DNA of 26,618 nt from positions 1 through 26,618 of the forward strand of contig JBPPNE010000271.1 of the NCBI GenBank assembly GCA_051306415.1, written 5' to 3'. The stretch comes from CBDDRG01 sp051306415. Its GTDB lineage: Bacteria > Pseudomonadota > Gammaproteobacteria > Pseudomonadales > Porticoccaceae. The notes under the pieces are model-generated. The model made no database searches. It was not told the DNA's origin and saw only the letters and a list, made by a program, of their open reading frames with translations. Positions 16,034 through 24,100 of this stretch are shown here, piece after piece (position 1 is the first letter of the stretch; every line of letters begins with the position of its first letter). The translations under genes were made by a program, and so were the position numbers.

Positions 16034-16102
16034 GCGCTGGTCACTCCTTCACAGCGGCTCGGCAGCGGACCCGCGAGCAATCAGTCGCTGCTTCAGCGCT
16101 GT

Positions 16103-16669
16103 TCACGGCTCCCCAGGCAACAGAGTCGCGCTGGAAATTTCACCCGCGCGGATGCCATCTGCGTTCGCCATCGAATAGCCGCGACTGAGGCAAGCCGCCA
16201 GCAACTCGCCGAGAAAGCGGTTCCACTGGGCCTTTTCGTCGGGCTGGAACATGCGCTCATTGGGATAGGGATTGCGCGGGGATACCCGCATCGAGTGATC
16301 GCAGGCAACCACTTCGGCGAGCTTGGCGTCATGGTAAACACGCACCCGCATGGGCGGCGCAACCAGCCAAGGCGACTCACCGCCCGTCTCCTGGCGAATG
16401 CCAACCAGGACTGTAAACGGTGTTGTCTCCAGCACCGCCAGCACCAGCGGGCGACTGTCGCAGGGCGAAAAAGCGATACGCAATTCGCGTCCGGTAATGA
16501 ACAGTGGAAAAAGCTTGCCGAGGCGAAAGTAGTTGGTTTCACACTCCGCCATGAAGCCTTTCAAATCCACCCGGTAACGCAATTTGGCCTGGTAGAGCGA
16601 TGTCTGCTCCGGCGGCGGCTTCCGCAGCAGTCCTGGCTGCCAGTCGAGGTATTTCGGTTTTTTGTCCAT
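16103..16669 (-). CDS. yqiB: DUF1249 protein (YqiB-like)
   Basis: A 188-residue cytosolic protein of the DUF1249 family, function unknown. The central block RYRVDLKGFMAECETNYFRLGKLFP matches the family start (RVDLK...CE.NY.RL, in pieces), followed by a strand-rich region with MRVRVYHDAKLAEVVAC and the NPNERMF-like element YPNERMFQPDEKAQWN. It has about 45 more residues than E. coli YqiB, mainly at the C-terminus. It starts one base after the nudF stop, so the two are tightly coupled. The name is given by position and family; nothing in the sequence suggests a mechanism. Confidence 0.88.
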   Translation of the reverse strand: MDKKPKYLDWQPGLLRKPPPEQTSLYQAKLRYRVDLKGFMAECETNYFRLGKLFPLFITGRELRIAFSPCDSRPLVLAVLETTPFTVLVGIRQETGGESPWLVAPPMRVRVYHDAKLAEVVACDHSMRVSPRNPYPNERMFQPDEKAQWNRFLGELLAACLSRGYSMANADGIRAGEISSATLLPGEP

Positions 16670-16670
16670 T

Positions 16671-17324
16671 CTAGGGCCTGTTAACGCTGTTCGTCGTCGT
16701 GTGCTCGATACCGGTATCGGCCCGCAAGCGCTCCCGGTTCAACTGCAACCATTGCAGGCTGATGATCGTCGCCGCATTGTTGCACCGTCCGCCCGCGAGC
16801 GCCGCCATCGCCTCCGCCGCCGTCATCACGCGAAAGAGGATATCCTCATTTTCGTGCGCCAAGCCGAAAATACCACCGCCGCCCGCCAGATCAGCCAGCC
16901 CGCAAAACAGTTGGATTTTCTCGTTGCTGCCACCGGGACTGGCAAGATAGTCGCAGATCGGCATCAGCTCCATGTCGGCGACACCGGTCTCTTCCAGGGC
17001 TTCGCGACGGGCGACATCTGCGGGCGTTTCGCCCTCGCCCACCATACCGGCGACTACTTCGAGCAGCCAGGGGCCGTTGGGCTCCCCCAGGGCGCCGACA
17101 CGGAATTGCTCCACCAGGCCGACCAGACGCGCCCGTGGATCGTAGAGTAGTACGCCGACGGATTCACCGCGCACGAACAGCTCGCGACGTATCGGACTAC
17201 TCCAGCCGCCGCCAAAGCACCGGTGGCGCAGACGAATTTCCTCGATGGTGAAAAAGCCCCGATAGGCCGTCGCGCACGCTATCACCTCGACATCCGCGCC
17301 TGTCAGTGTCCCGCTGTTCGCCAT
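16671..17324 (-). CDS. nudF: ADP-ribose pyrophosphatase (Nudix)
   Basis: Hydrolyses ADP-ribose to AMP and ribose 5-phosphate; cytosolic, Mg-dependent. The 217 residues contain a complete Nudix box G-x5-E-x7-REALEETGV at about 93-115, with the metal-binding Glu pair intact. The ADP-ribose subfamily is supported by VEQFRVGAL and the downstream PGGSNEKIQLFCG. The start at 17324 opens MANSGTLTGADVEV. No strong ribosome site is visible. It is divergent from tolC with about 117 bases between and is the first gene of the seven-gene run, as in E. coli. Confidence 0.94.
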   Translation of the reverse strand: MANSGTLTGADVEVIACATAYRGFFTIEEIRLRHRCFGGGWSSPIRRELFVRGESVGVLLYDPRARLVGLVEQFRVGALGEPNGPWLLEVVAGMVGEGETPADVARREALEETGVADMELMPICDYLASPGGSNEKIQLFCGLADLAGGGGIFGLAHENEDILFRVMTAAEAMAALAGGRCNNAATIISLQWLQLNRERLRADTGIEHTTTNSVNRP

Positions 17325-17441
17325 CGTCGCCAGGCCATTTTCGCCAAAGTGATCCGCACTCTAGCCGGCGAGCCGATTTCTGTCCATGGCGGATACGGCG
17401 GAAATATATCTGATAGACTTCGCCCATTTTAGCCTGCACTG
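17325..17441. promoter_or_regulatory. Divergent nudF/tolC promoter region
   Basis: 117 non-coding bases separate the two divergent starts, so both promoters must lie here or inside the genes. On the plus strand AAATATATCTGATAGAC before tolC is the only A/T-rich stretch and may hold a -10 box. I see no clear operator. Confidence 0.4.
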
Positions 17442-18923
17442 ATGGAACCCAAGCCAATGATGAAATCTGTACCAATGCCAAAGCGGAGTATGTCGAAGAG
17501 AATACGCGGCGCGCTCGGGTGTGCGCTCCTGGTCGGCTTGCCGGGTGCCCCGGCTGCCGCCGAGACGCTCGCCGAAATCTATCAGCTCGCCCTCGCCAAC
17601 GACCCGCAACTGCGCGCCGCCGAGGCGAGCTATCGCGCCGCCCAGGAATCTATTCCGCTGGGTCGGGCCGGCATTTTGCCCAAAATCAATGCGTCCGCTC
17701 AATTCAGCGACGGCGATGGCAATACCAAGGGCAGGCGGGCGCTAAGTCCAGTGTTTGCGCCCACGAGTGACGGCCACTCGGACGACGAGGGTGAAGTCTA
17801 CACGCTGTCACTGACCCAGCCGCTCTTCGACCTGCCGGCCTGGTTCACGTTCAAGCAGGGCTACGATCTCGACCGGCAGGCCAAGGCGCAGTTCGCCGCC
17901 GATCAGCAGGCGGTCATCCTCCGCGTGACCGGCGCCTATTTCGAGGTCCTCCGCGCCAGCGAAAACCTGGCTACCGCGCAGGCGGAATTGCGCGCCATCG
18001 GCCGCCAGCTCGAACAGACCAAGGAGCGTTTCGACGTCGGTCTGGTGCCAATTACCGATGTCCATGAATCCCAGGCCGCCTACGATGACGCCACCGTCAA
18101 CAAACTGGAAGCCGAGGGCGCGCTGAATGTCGCCTTCGAGGCCCTGGAAGTACTGACCGGCAAACCGCAGGATCGACTGGCCGGCCTGTCGGCAAACTTC
18201 GCGGTCGATAACCCGGAGCCACTCGACCGTGAATCCTGGGTGAAATTTTCGCAGGACAACAATTTCGCGCTGGCGGTCGCCCGCGAGGCCATGGCCGCAA
18301 CGGAGAAAAACGCCCAGGCAAAGAAGGCCGAACACCTGCCCAAGGTAGGCGCCAGTCTCACCTACTCCAACAGCCACACCGACGGCGCCTTCCTGCGCGA
18401 CGCCGATCCCACCGGCACTCCCCCCACGACCTCAAAGACCCACCAGCCGTTTTTTGCCGATGCCGAGCCGACGGTGTTTACAGTGAGCATCAATGCGCCG
18501 ATTTTTACCGGTGGATTGGTCAGCGCCCAGCGCCGGCAGGCCTATCAGCAGTATGTGCAGGCGCAGGAAAACTATTTGCTGGCGCAGCGTACTACTACTC
18601 AGCAGGCGCGCTCCCAGCACCTGAAGGTGCTGACCGACGCGGCCCGGGTCAACGCGCGTAAACAAGGCATCACCTCGGCGCAGAGTGCCGTCGATGCGAC
18701 CCAAGCGGGCTACGAGGTCGGCACCCGCAATGTCGTCGATGTACTGCTGTCCCAGCGAACGCTGTACCAGGCCCAGCGCGGCTACGCCAACGCCCGCTAT
18801 GACTATATCGCCAGCATGCTCCAGCTCCGGCAAGTCGCCGGGCAACTGAGTCCCGAGGATATCAATCGGCTGAATGAGGCGCTGGATCCGGCCCTGAACG
18901 TCACCAAGGCTGAGCCGCAATAG
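17442..18923 (+). CDS. tolC: TolC-family outer-membrane channel
   Basis: The trimeric outer-membrane exit duct for type I secretion and tripartite efflux pumps. 493 residues from ATG 17442, the same as E. coli TolC. Seen: a signal peptide (core about 23-38, cut near PAAA-ETLAE), the TolC opening ETLAEIYQLALANDPQL, two internally related OEP repeats (AYFEVLRASENLATAQAEL in the first half and YEVGTRNVVDVLLSQRTLY in the second), and long heptad-like helices. Several starts are possible (17457, 17475, 17490 would shorten the n-region); none has a strong ribosome site. It is divergent from nudF. Its last 23 bases overlap the 3' end of waaA on the other strand. Confidence 0.95.
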   Translation: MEPKPMMKSVPMPKRSMSKRIRGALGCALLVGLPGAPAAAETLAEIYQLALANDPQLRAAEASYRAAQESIPLGRAGILPKINASAQFSDGDGNTKGRRALSPVFAPTSDGHSDDEGEVYTLSLTQPLFDLPAWFTFKQGYDLDRQAKAQFAADQQAVILRVTGAYFEVLRASENLATAQAELRAIGRQLEQTKERFDVGLVPITDVHESQAAYDDATVNKLEAEGALNVAFEALEVLTGKPQDRLAGLSANFAVDNPEPLDRESWVKFSQDNNFALAVAREAMAATEKNAQAKKAEHLPKVGASLTYSNSHTDGAFLRDADPTGTPPTTSKTHQPFFADAEPTVFTVSINAPIFTGGLVSAQRRQAYQQYVQAQENYLLAQRTTTQQARSQHLKVLTDAARVNARKQGITSAQSAVDATQAGYEVGTRNVVDVLLSQRTLYQAQRGYANARYDYIASMLQLRQVAGQLSPEDINRLNEALDPALNVTKAEPQ

Positions 18924-20178
18924 TCAAGAGTACGCGCTTGAGCGCACCCCGGTTGGCAGCGGCAACGCCTTGCGCCGCCGCTGCCATCCGGCTGCGCGCG
19001 GCGGGATTTTCCAGGAGTTCCACCACCACCTGAGCAAGCGCGTGGGGATTCGCGCACACCCGCAAACCGCCGGTATCCATGAGCAGTTGCGCGACCTCGG
19101 CAAAGTTATCGAGGTGTGGCCCGGAGAGCACGGGCACGCCCCAGGCGGCGGGTTCGATCAGATTGTGACCGCCCACCGGCACCAGGCTGCCGCCGACGAA
19201 GGCCAGGTCGCAGGCGCCGTAAAAAGCCAGTAGTTCGCCCATGGTATCGCCCAGTAAAATCGGGCAATCGGCAGCGGGAACAACCCCTTCACTGCGCCGG
19301 GCAAGCGCATAACCGGCGCCGCGACAGAGGCCCGCCACTGCGGCAAACCGCTCCGGATGTCGCGGCACCAGCACCAGCAGCAGCTCGGGCACGCGTAGAC
19401 GAATCTCGGTAAAAGCCGCCAAAATCAGCTCGTCCTCACCGCGGTGCGTGCTCGCCACCAACCAGACCGGGCGCTTCGCCGGCCCACGCCACTGCTCGGC
19501 CAGCGCCCGCGCCTTATCCTTGATGACGTCATCGAGCTCGAGATCGAACTTGATGTTACCCGTCACCTCGAGCCGGGCGGCGGGCAATCCCAAGGCTACA
19601 AAGCGCTCACCATCGGTTGCACCCTGGGCCGCTACCGCGCTCAGTTGCCGTAGTATCGGACGCGCGAGCCAGGCGATTCTGGCGTAGCCCGCTGCCGATT
19701 TTTCCGACAGCCGGGCGTTGGCAAGCACCACCGGCACGCCCCGCCTGCGACAGGCGTGAATCAGGTTTGGCCACAGCTCGGTCTCCATGATCACCAGCAA
19801 TGCAGGGCGCACCCGATGGAGAAAGCCGGCCACGGCAATGGGCAAGTCGTAGGGCGCATACGCGTGATAAACACTGTTGCCAAAGGACGCGCGCACCCGC
19901 TCCGATCCCGTCGGCGTCATCGTAGTCACCGCCATCTGGGCATCGGGATACTGCTTCTGCAGAGCGCGGATCAGCGGCACCGCAGCCAGAGTTTCGCCCA
20001 CCGAGACCGCGTGAATCCAGATCACTTTGCGACCGCTCGGCGGCTCCGGCACCTGCCCGCAGCGCTCCCGCCAACGCTTTGCATAGGCGGGAGCGCTGCG
20101 GGAGCGCCACCACAGACGCAGCGGAATCAGCGGGATCAACAGATAGAGCAGCAGGGTGTACAGCCAGCGAGCGAGCAT
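18901..20178 (-). CDS. waaA: 3-deoxy-D-manno-octulosonic acid (Kdo) transferase
   Basis: Adds Kdo to lipid IVA in LPS core synthesis; an inner-membrane-anchored GT30 enzyme facing the cytosol. 425 residues, as in the family. Seen: an N-terminal anchor MLARWLYTLLLYLLIPLIPL, then HAVSVGETLAAVPLI with the conserved catalytic Glu (about 62), ETELWPN, KFDLEL, and the donor-binding GGHNLIEPAAWGVPV. ATG 20178 gives the usual length and anchor; an in-frame extension to 20511 crosses the promoter region and is not coding. A -35/-10 pair upstream (TTGCCG, 17 bases, TATCCT) could drive it. The gene converges on tolC and overlaps its end by 23 bases. Confidence 0.96.
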   Translation of the reverse strand: MLARWLYTLLLYLLIPLIPLRLWWRSRSAPAYAKRWRERCGQVPEPPSGRKVIWIHAVSVGETLAAVPLIRALQKQYPDAQMAVTTMTPTGSERVRASFGNSVYHAYAPYDLPIAVAGFLHRVRPALLVIMETELWPNLIHACRRRGVPVVLANARLSEKSAAGYARIAWLARPILRQLSAVAAQGATDGERFVALGLPAARLEVTGNIKFDLELDDVIKDKARALAEQWRGPAKRPVWLVASTHRGEDELILAAFTEIRLRVPELLLVLVPRHPERFAAVAGLCRGAGYALARRSEGVVPAADCPILLGDTMGELLAFYGACDLAFVGGSLVPVGGHNLIEPAAWGVPVLSGPHLDNFAEVAQLLMDTGGLRVCANPHALAQVVVELLENPAARSRMAAAAQGVAAANRGALKRVLLTIAAQPW

Positions 20179-20300
20179 AGAGTCTCTATTCCAGACGAGG
20201 CGCGGATAACCCGTGGAACATGGATAACAGAGGGGCACCGTCGATAGCGGTGGCGATGCCTCAATAATGCAACGCCACGGCTTCACGCCTCGGGGCAGGC

Positions 20301-20354
20301 AGGATACCCTCGCGACCCAACCCCGGCAAAAGTTTTCGTTGGCGAGGGTATACT
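20301..20354. promoter_or_regulatory. Divergent promoter with inverted repeat, waaA / FAD oxidoreductase
   Basis: ATACCCTCGC (20304-20313) and GCGAGGGTAT (20342-20351) form perfect 10-bp arms with a 28-base spacer. Each arm overlaps a candidate -10 box: TATCCT on the minus strand (20301-20306, with TTGCCG 17 bases upstream at 20324-20329) facing waaA, and TATACT on the plus strand (20349-20354) 26 bases before ATG 20381. One symmetric regulator could therefore control both directions. Confidence 0.5.
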
Positions 20355-20380
20355 GGCCACTTCCACCAGCAGCTCTGCCA

Positions 20381-21667
20381 ATGCCCACTACTCTCAGCAC
20401 CACAACTCTCAGCACCACAATGCCACCGCTGGGGAAACCGAGTGGGAATCCTGTCCTGCAAATGGATGTCGTCGTTGTCGGCGGCGGCATCGCCGGGTTG
20501 TGGCTGCTCAATCGTCTCGTGCGCGCCGGCTACAGCGCACTGCTCCTCGAACACCAGGCACTGGGCAGCGACCAGACCAGCGCGAGCCAGGGCATGATTC
20601 ACGGCGGCGTCAAATACGCGCTCAGTGGCGCATTGACCGGCGCGTCCGAAGCGATTGCCGCGATGCCCGACCACTGGCGCGCCTGCCTGCGCGGTGAAGG
20701 CGACGTCGATCTGCGCGGCGCGCGCGTGCTCAGCGACCACTTCTATCTGTGGTCGAGCGGTAGTGCCGTATCAAAACTGACCACGTTCTTTGCCAGCAAG
20801 GCGGTTCGCGGGCGCGTAGACGCCATCGCCGGCAACGAACGTCCGGCGCTATTTCAGCCCGACGCACTCAACGGCAAGGCGTTCAAGGGCAGCCTGTACA
20901 AACTGGCGGACATGGTGCTCGACGTCCCCAGCGTGATCGCGGCCCTCGCTGGCAACTGTCCAGAGGCTACCTACCTGATCGACTGGCCCCGGGCGCGCTG
21001 GGGATGCGCGAAGGCGCAACGCGCGAGTCTCGACATCGACGACGCCGACGGCGGTACGCTGACGCTAGCGCCGGCCGCCTTTGTGCTCGCCGCTGGACAG
21101 GGCAACGGCGCGCTGCTTGACCAACTGGCGGCAAATTCACCACGGATGCAGCGCCGGCCGCTGCAGCAGGTGATGGTGAAACATGCCTATCCGCACCGGT
21201 TTTACGGCCACTGCCTCGGCCTTGAGGCGACGCCGCGGCTGACGATTTCCAGCCATCCCTGCGATGACGGCGAGCAGGTTTGGTACCTGGGCGGCACCCT
21301 GGCCGAAAAGGGTGCCCACCAATCCGCCGCCGAGGTGATCGCGCGCGCGCAACGGGAACTCGCGGAGCTGATGCCCTGGGTCGATCTCGGCGCCGCCCGC
21401 TGGGCGGCGCTGACCATCGACCGCGCCGAACCCCAGCAGAGCAACTTCGCCCGTCCCGACCAGGCCTTTGCGAGCTGGATCGACAGTCGCACCAATGTTA
21501 TCGCCGCCTGGCCCACCAAGCTTACGCTGGCGCCCAATCTCGCGAGCACCGTGCTCGAATTGCTCGCCGCGAAAAAGATCGCACCCTCCGGTCGGGCCGC
21601 TCCGACCCTGCCACTGCCACGGCCACCGCTCGCCCCGGCACCCTGGCAAACAGCATTCGAGCGCTGA
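20381..21667 (+). CDS. FAD-dependent oxidoreductase (DAO/GlpD-like)
   Basis: A 428-residue flavoprotein of the D-amino-acid oxidase / glycerol-3-phosphate dehydrogenase-like superfamily; substrate unknown. Seen: the Rossmann dinucleotide motif VVVVGGGIAGLWLLNRL (Gly run about 34-39), a Glu near residue 57 that would bind the FAD ribose, the GlpD-like SQGMIHGGVKYALSG, and a C-terminal FAD-binding APNLASTVLELL. ATG 20381 follows the candidate -10 by 26 bases. ATG 20420 or 20462 are possible shorter starts, all with weak ribosome sites. The first residues are encoded by a 15-bp tandem repeat. Three bases separate it from the aldo/keto reductase gene, so the two are co-transcribed. From memory, Pseudomonas has similar gene pairs near waaA. 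Confidence 0.82.
   Translation: MPTTLSTTTLSTTMPPLGKPSGNPVLQMDVVVVGGGIAGLWLLNRLVRAGYSALLLEHQALGSDQTSASQGMIHGGVKYALSGALTGASEAIAAMPDHWRACLRGEGDVDLRGARVLSDHFYLWSSGSAVSKLTTFFASKAVRGRVDAIAGNERPALFQPDALNGKAFKGSLYKLADMVLDVPSVIAALAGNCPEATYLIDWPRARWGCAKAQRASLDIDDADGGTLTLAPAAFVLAAGQGNGALLDQLAANSPRMQRRPLQQVMVKHAYPHRFYGHCLGLEATPRLTISSHPCDDGEQVWYLGGTLAEKGAHQSAAEVIARAQRELAELMPWVDLGAARWAALTIDRAEPQQSNFARPDQAFASWIDSRTNVIAAWPTKLTLAPNLASTVLELLAAKKIAPSGRAAPTLPLPRPPLAPAPWQTAFER
20390..20419 (+). repeat. Two tandem 15-bp repeats at the start of the FAD gene
   Basis: ACTCTCAGCACCACA occurs twice in a row (20390-20404, 20405-20419), directly before an in-frame ATG at 20420. Copy changes keep the reading frame and would change the number of TLSTT units at the N-terminus or the distance to the inner ATG. 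Confidence 0.9.
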
Positions 21668-21670
21668 ACG

Positions 21671-22489
21671 ATGTCGTCATCCATTCAACTCCCACGGCGC
21701 CCGCTCGGCGACACCGGCATGGACGTCAGCATCCTCGGTCTCGGCACGGTCAAGCTGGGGCGCAATCAGGGCGTCAAGTACCCGCGCGATTTTCACCTGC
21801 CCGATGATCGCGCAGCAGCGCGGTTGCTGGCGCTCGCCAAGAATCTCGGCATCAACCTCATCGATACCGCGCCGGCCTACGGCAGCAGTGAGGAGCGTCT
21901 TGGATCACTGCTCAAGGGCCAGCGCCACCACTGGCTGATCTGCACCAAAGTCGGCGAGGAGTTCGTTGGCGGCAAATCCGTCTTCGATTTCACCCCAGAG
22001 CACCTCCGCGCCAGTGTCGAGCGCAGCCTGCAACGGCTACAGACTGATGTTGTCGATATCGTGCTGGTGCATTCCGACGGCAATGACGCAGCCATCATCC
22101 GCCAATTCGGCACCCTCGATGCACTGGCGGAGCTCAAGCGCGCTGGCAAATTGCGCGCCTTCGGCATGTCCACCAAGACCGTCGCTGGCGGTATACTGGC
22201 TGCGGAACGATCCGATGTGGTGATGGTCACCTACAATCTGCGCGAAGCGGCCGACCTGCCGGTGATCGACTACTGCGAGCGGCATTGCAAGGGCGTACTG
22301 ATCAAAAAAGCGCTCGCGAGTGGACATTTAGTATCCAGCGACAAAGGCGCTGACCCGGTAGCTGATAGCTTCCGCCTGATTCTGGCCCACGGCGGTGTCA
22401 GCAGCATTATCGTCGGCACCATCGACCCGGCGCATCTGTCTGTTAACGTCGCCAGCGCTGCTGGCGCCGCCCCTAACTCGCGCAATTGA
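21671..22489 (+). CDS. Aldo/keto reductase
   Basis: A 272-residue NADPH-dependent carbonyl reductase with a TIM-barrel fold; substrate unknown. The catalytic tetrad is complete: Asp65 and Tyr70 in NLIDTAPAYGSSE, Lys93 in CTKVGEEF, His134 in LVHSDGND. The C-terminal half carries the barrel strands and VSSIIVGTIDPAHL, the usual phosphate-contact region. It starts three bases after the FAD oxidoreductase stop and is followed after eight bases by a small ORF, then a glycosyltransferase, which suggests a four-gene operon. A reductase coupled to an FAD oxidoreductase suggests a redox pair on a shared compound; inference. Confidence 0.9.
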   Translation: MSSSIQLPRRPLGDTGMDVSILGLGTVKLGRNQGVKYPRDFHLPDDRAAARLLALAKNLGINLIDTAPAYGSSEERLGSLLKGQRHHWLICTKVGEEFVGGKSVFDFTPEHLRASVERSLQRLQTDVVDIVLVHSDGNDAAIIRQFGTLDALAELKRAGKLRAFGMSTKTVAGGILAAERSDVVMVTYNLREAADLPVIDYCERHCKGVLIKKALASGHLVSSDKGADPVADSFRLILAHGGVSSIIVGTIDPAHLSVNVASAAGAAPNSRN

Positions 22490-22497
22490 CAGCACAG

Positions 22498-22665
22498 ATG
22501 CAGCTCTGGCATTTTCCGCACACCCTGATCAGCCACATCGTTCTGGATCCCAGCGCGCTGATCTTTTGCAAACGCTGGCGGCTGGCAATAGCGTATTTCC
22601 CTGATAACAACTCGCCACAGAAAAAATGGCTAGATGTGGCTATCGAGAGGAAAGTGTCGCGATGA
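22498..22665 (+). CDS. Candidate 55-residue small protein
   Basis: An open frame that starts eight bases after the aldo/keto reductase stop and ends in TGA overlapping the glycosyltransferase ATG by four bases (ATGA at 22662-22665). The product is MQLWHFPHTLISHIVLDPS to about residue 19, then a basic-aromatic middle (FCKRWRLAIAYFP) and a charged tail ending IERKVSR. The first half is moderately hydrophobic with two His-containing turns. I do not recognise it and no domain is visible. The ribosome site is weak. The exact ATGA junction and the tight packing between two real genes are the main support; it could also serve only to couple translation. Confidence 0.45.
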   Translation: MQLWHFPHTLISHIVLDPSALIFCKRWRLAIAYFPDNNSPQKKWLDVAIERKVSR

Positions 22666-23918
22666 CAGCGCTACCAGAGACAAACACCACACCCCAGCGT
22701 CCATTGAAATTCCTCTTGTTGACGGCAGAGCGCTTCCCGCCGTTTCGGGTCGATCTGAGCGTACTCTTTGCGCAAGAAATGGTTGGCCGAGGTCATACCA
22801 TTGACTGGCTGATGCAGTCGGACGACAATTGCGAACACGTTCATTGTGTCCGCTGGTCCAATTGCAATGTTTGGGTTGGCCCCACGGATAATGGGGTCAG
22901 CGTACTCGCGCGGGTAAATAAGCACTGGCGGAATCTGCGCCACAATCTACGCGTTTTTGCGCTAATCCGAAGCGCGAAATACGACATCGTGCAAGTCCGC
23001 GACCTGTTCATTCCAGCGCTATTTGGGCTGTTAGCGGCAAGAATGGGCGGTGCCCGATTCACTTACTGGCTGTCCTATCCATTTCCCGAGGCATTTCTTT
23101 ACGAAGCAACACAAGGAACGGCACGCTACCCCGTTTTTTATGCTTTGCGAGGCCACCTGTGTTCGTTTTTGCTGTATCGAATTATCATACCCAATGCACA
23201 TCACGTATTCGTGCAAAGCGCGCAAATGAAGCGGGACGTCATTGCCAAAGGCGCCGATCCTGAAAAATTAACCCCGGTTCCCATGGGCATAAGCCTGCAG
23301 ACATTTGCCAAATATGCCTACAGCGTGGATCGGCCAGCGGACCAGAATCCGCGCATCGTTAACCTGGGCACTTTGATCAAGATACGGCGCATGGATTTTT
23401 TAGTGCGCGTGCTGTCTCGCGTATTGCTCGAAATTCCCAACGCCGAATTGTGGTTTGTCGGAGCAGGCGAAGACCCAACTGACGAACAGCTTTTACGGGA
23501 TGAAGCGCAGCGTCTCGGAATTGGCAAGCACGTGATCTTTACCGGCTTTCTTCCTCAAGCTCAGGCACTGGAACACGTAGCTACGGCGGATGTTTGCGTC
23601 TCCCCCTTTTTTCCAACCCCGGTATTGAATTCTACGTCTCCCACCAAGCTGATCGAATACATGGCTATGGGCAAGGCTGTCGTGGCCAACGATCATCCAG
23701 ACCAACGTTTGGTCATTGAGGAAAGCGGCGGTGGATTGTGCGTTCCCTACGAAGAAGCAGCGTTTGCGGCCGCCATAGTCGCCATTCTGCGAGATCCAAA
23801 TAGTGCGACCCTGATGGGTCAGCACGGACGCGAGTACGTTACCCGCAACCGGAGCTATAGATCTATTGCTGACGCAGTCGAGCAAACTTATCTGGAGCTC
23901 TGCACAGCAAAACCTTAA
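22662..23918 (+). CDS. Glycosyltransferase, family 4 type
   Basis: A 418-residue GT-B glycosyltransferase that probably transfers a nucleotide sugar onto a lipid-linked or polysaccharide acceptor at the cytosolic face of the inner membrane; specificity unknown. Seen: N-terminal Rossmann start KFLLLTAERFPPFRVD; acceptor-domain segments YDIVQVRDLFIPALFGLLAA; C-terminal GT4 features ELWFVGAGEDPTDEQLL, VIFTGFLPQAQAL and PTKLIEYMAMGKAVVAND, the Glu-containing donor site. The start at 22662 has AGAGG eleven bases upstream and overlaps the small ORF stop; a start at 22626 would have no ribosome site. A sampled line is about 53% GC, lower than nearby waaA and FAD genes, so it may be acquired. No other polysaccharide genes are in view. 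Confidence 0.88.
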   Translation: MTALPETNTTPQRPLKFLLLTAERFPPFRVDLSVLFAQEMVGRGHTIDWLMQSDDNCEHVHCVRWSNCNVWVGPTDNGVSVLARVNKHWRNLRHNLRVFALIRSAKYDIVQVRDLFIPALFGLLAARMGGARFTYWLSYPFPEAFLYEATQGTARYPVFYALRGHLCSFLLYRIIIPNAHHVFVQSAQMKRDVIAKGADPEKLTPVPMGISLQTFAKYAYSVDRPADQNPRIVNLGTLIKIRRMDFLVRVLSRVLLEIPNAELWFVGAGEDPTDEQLLRDEAQRLGIGKHVIFTGFLPQAQALEHVATADVCVSPFFPTPVLNSTSPTKLIEYMAMGKAVVANDHPDQRLVIEESGGGLCVPYEEAAFAAAIVAILRDPNSATLMGQHGREYVTRNRSYRSIADAVEQTYLELCTAKP

Positions 23919-24063
23919 TCCTGAACAAGGTCAATGCCCGCGCCGATGTTAAACCCGGCACCAGACGAGATTCCTTTCCACCCCTCGCGCGATTCTCGGG
24001 AAGGCAAGCTGAAGGCGATTTGGCAAAGCACCGAGGAACGTAAACCGCTGATATAGATTCAGC

Positions 24064-24080
24064 GACAGGACTCGCCTGTC
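24064..24080. terminator. Hairpin between convergent glycosyltransferase and DUF899 genes
   Basis: GACAGG-ACTCG-CCTGTC, a 6-bp stem with a 5-base loop in the 182-base gap between the two convergent genes. No T-tract follows on either strand, so a terminator role is only supported by position. I see nothing else in this gap. Confidence 0.25.
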
Positions 24081-24100
24081 ATCGCACAACCTTGCCATGA

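Noticed and set aside
20179..20511. N-terminal extension of waaA in the same frame
   Set aside because: It crosses the divergent promoter region, lacks a ribosome site, and the anchor sequence at 20178 matches the usual WaaA N-terminus.
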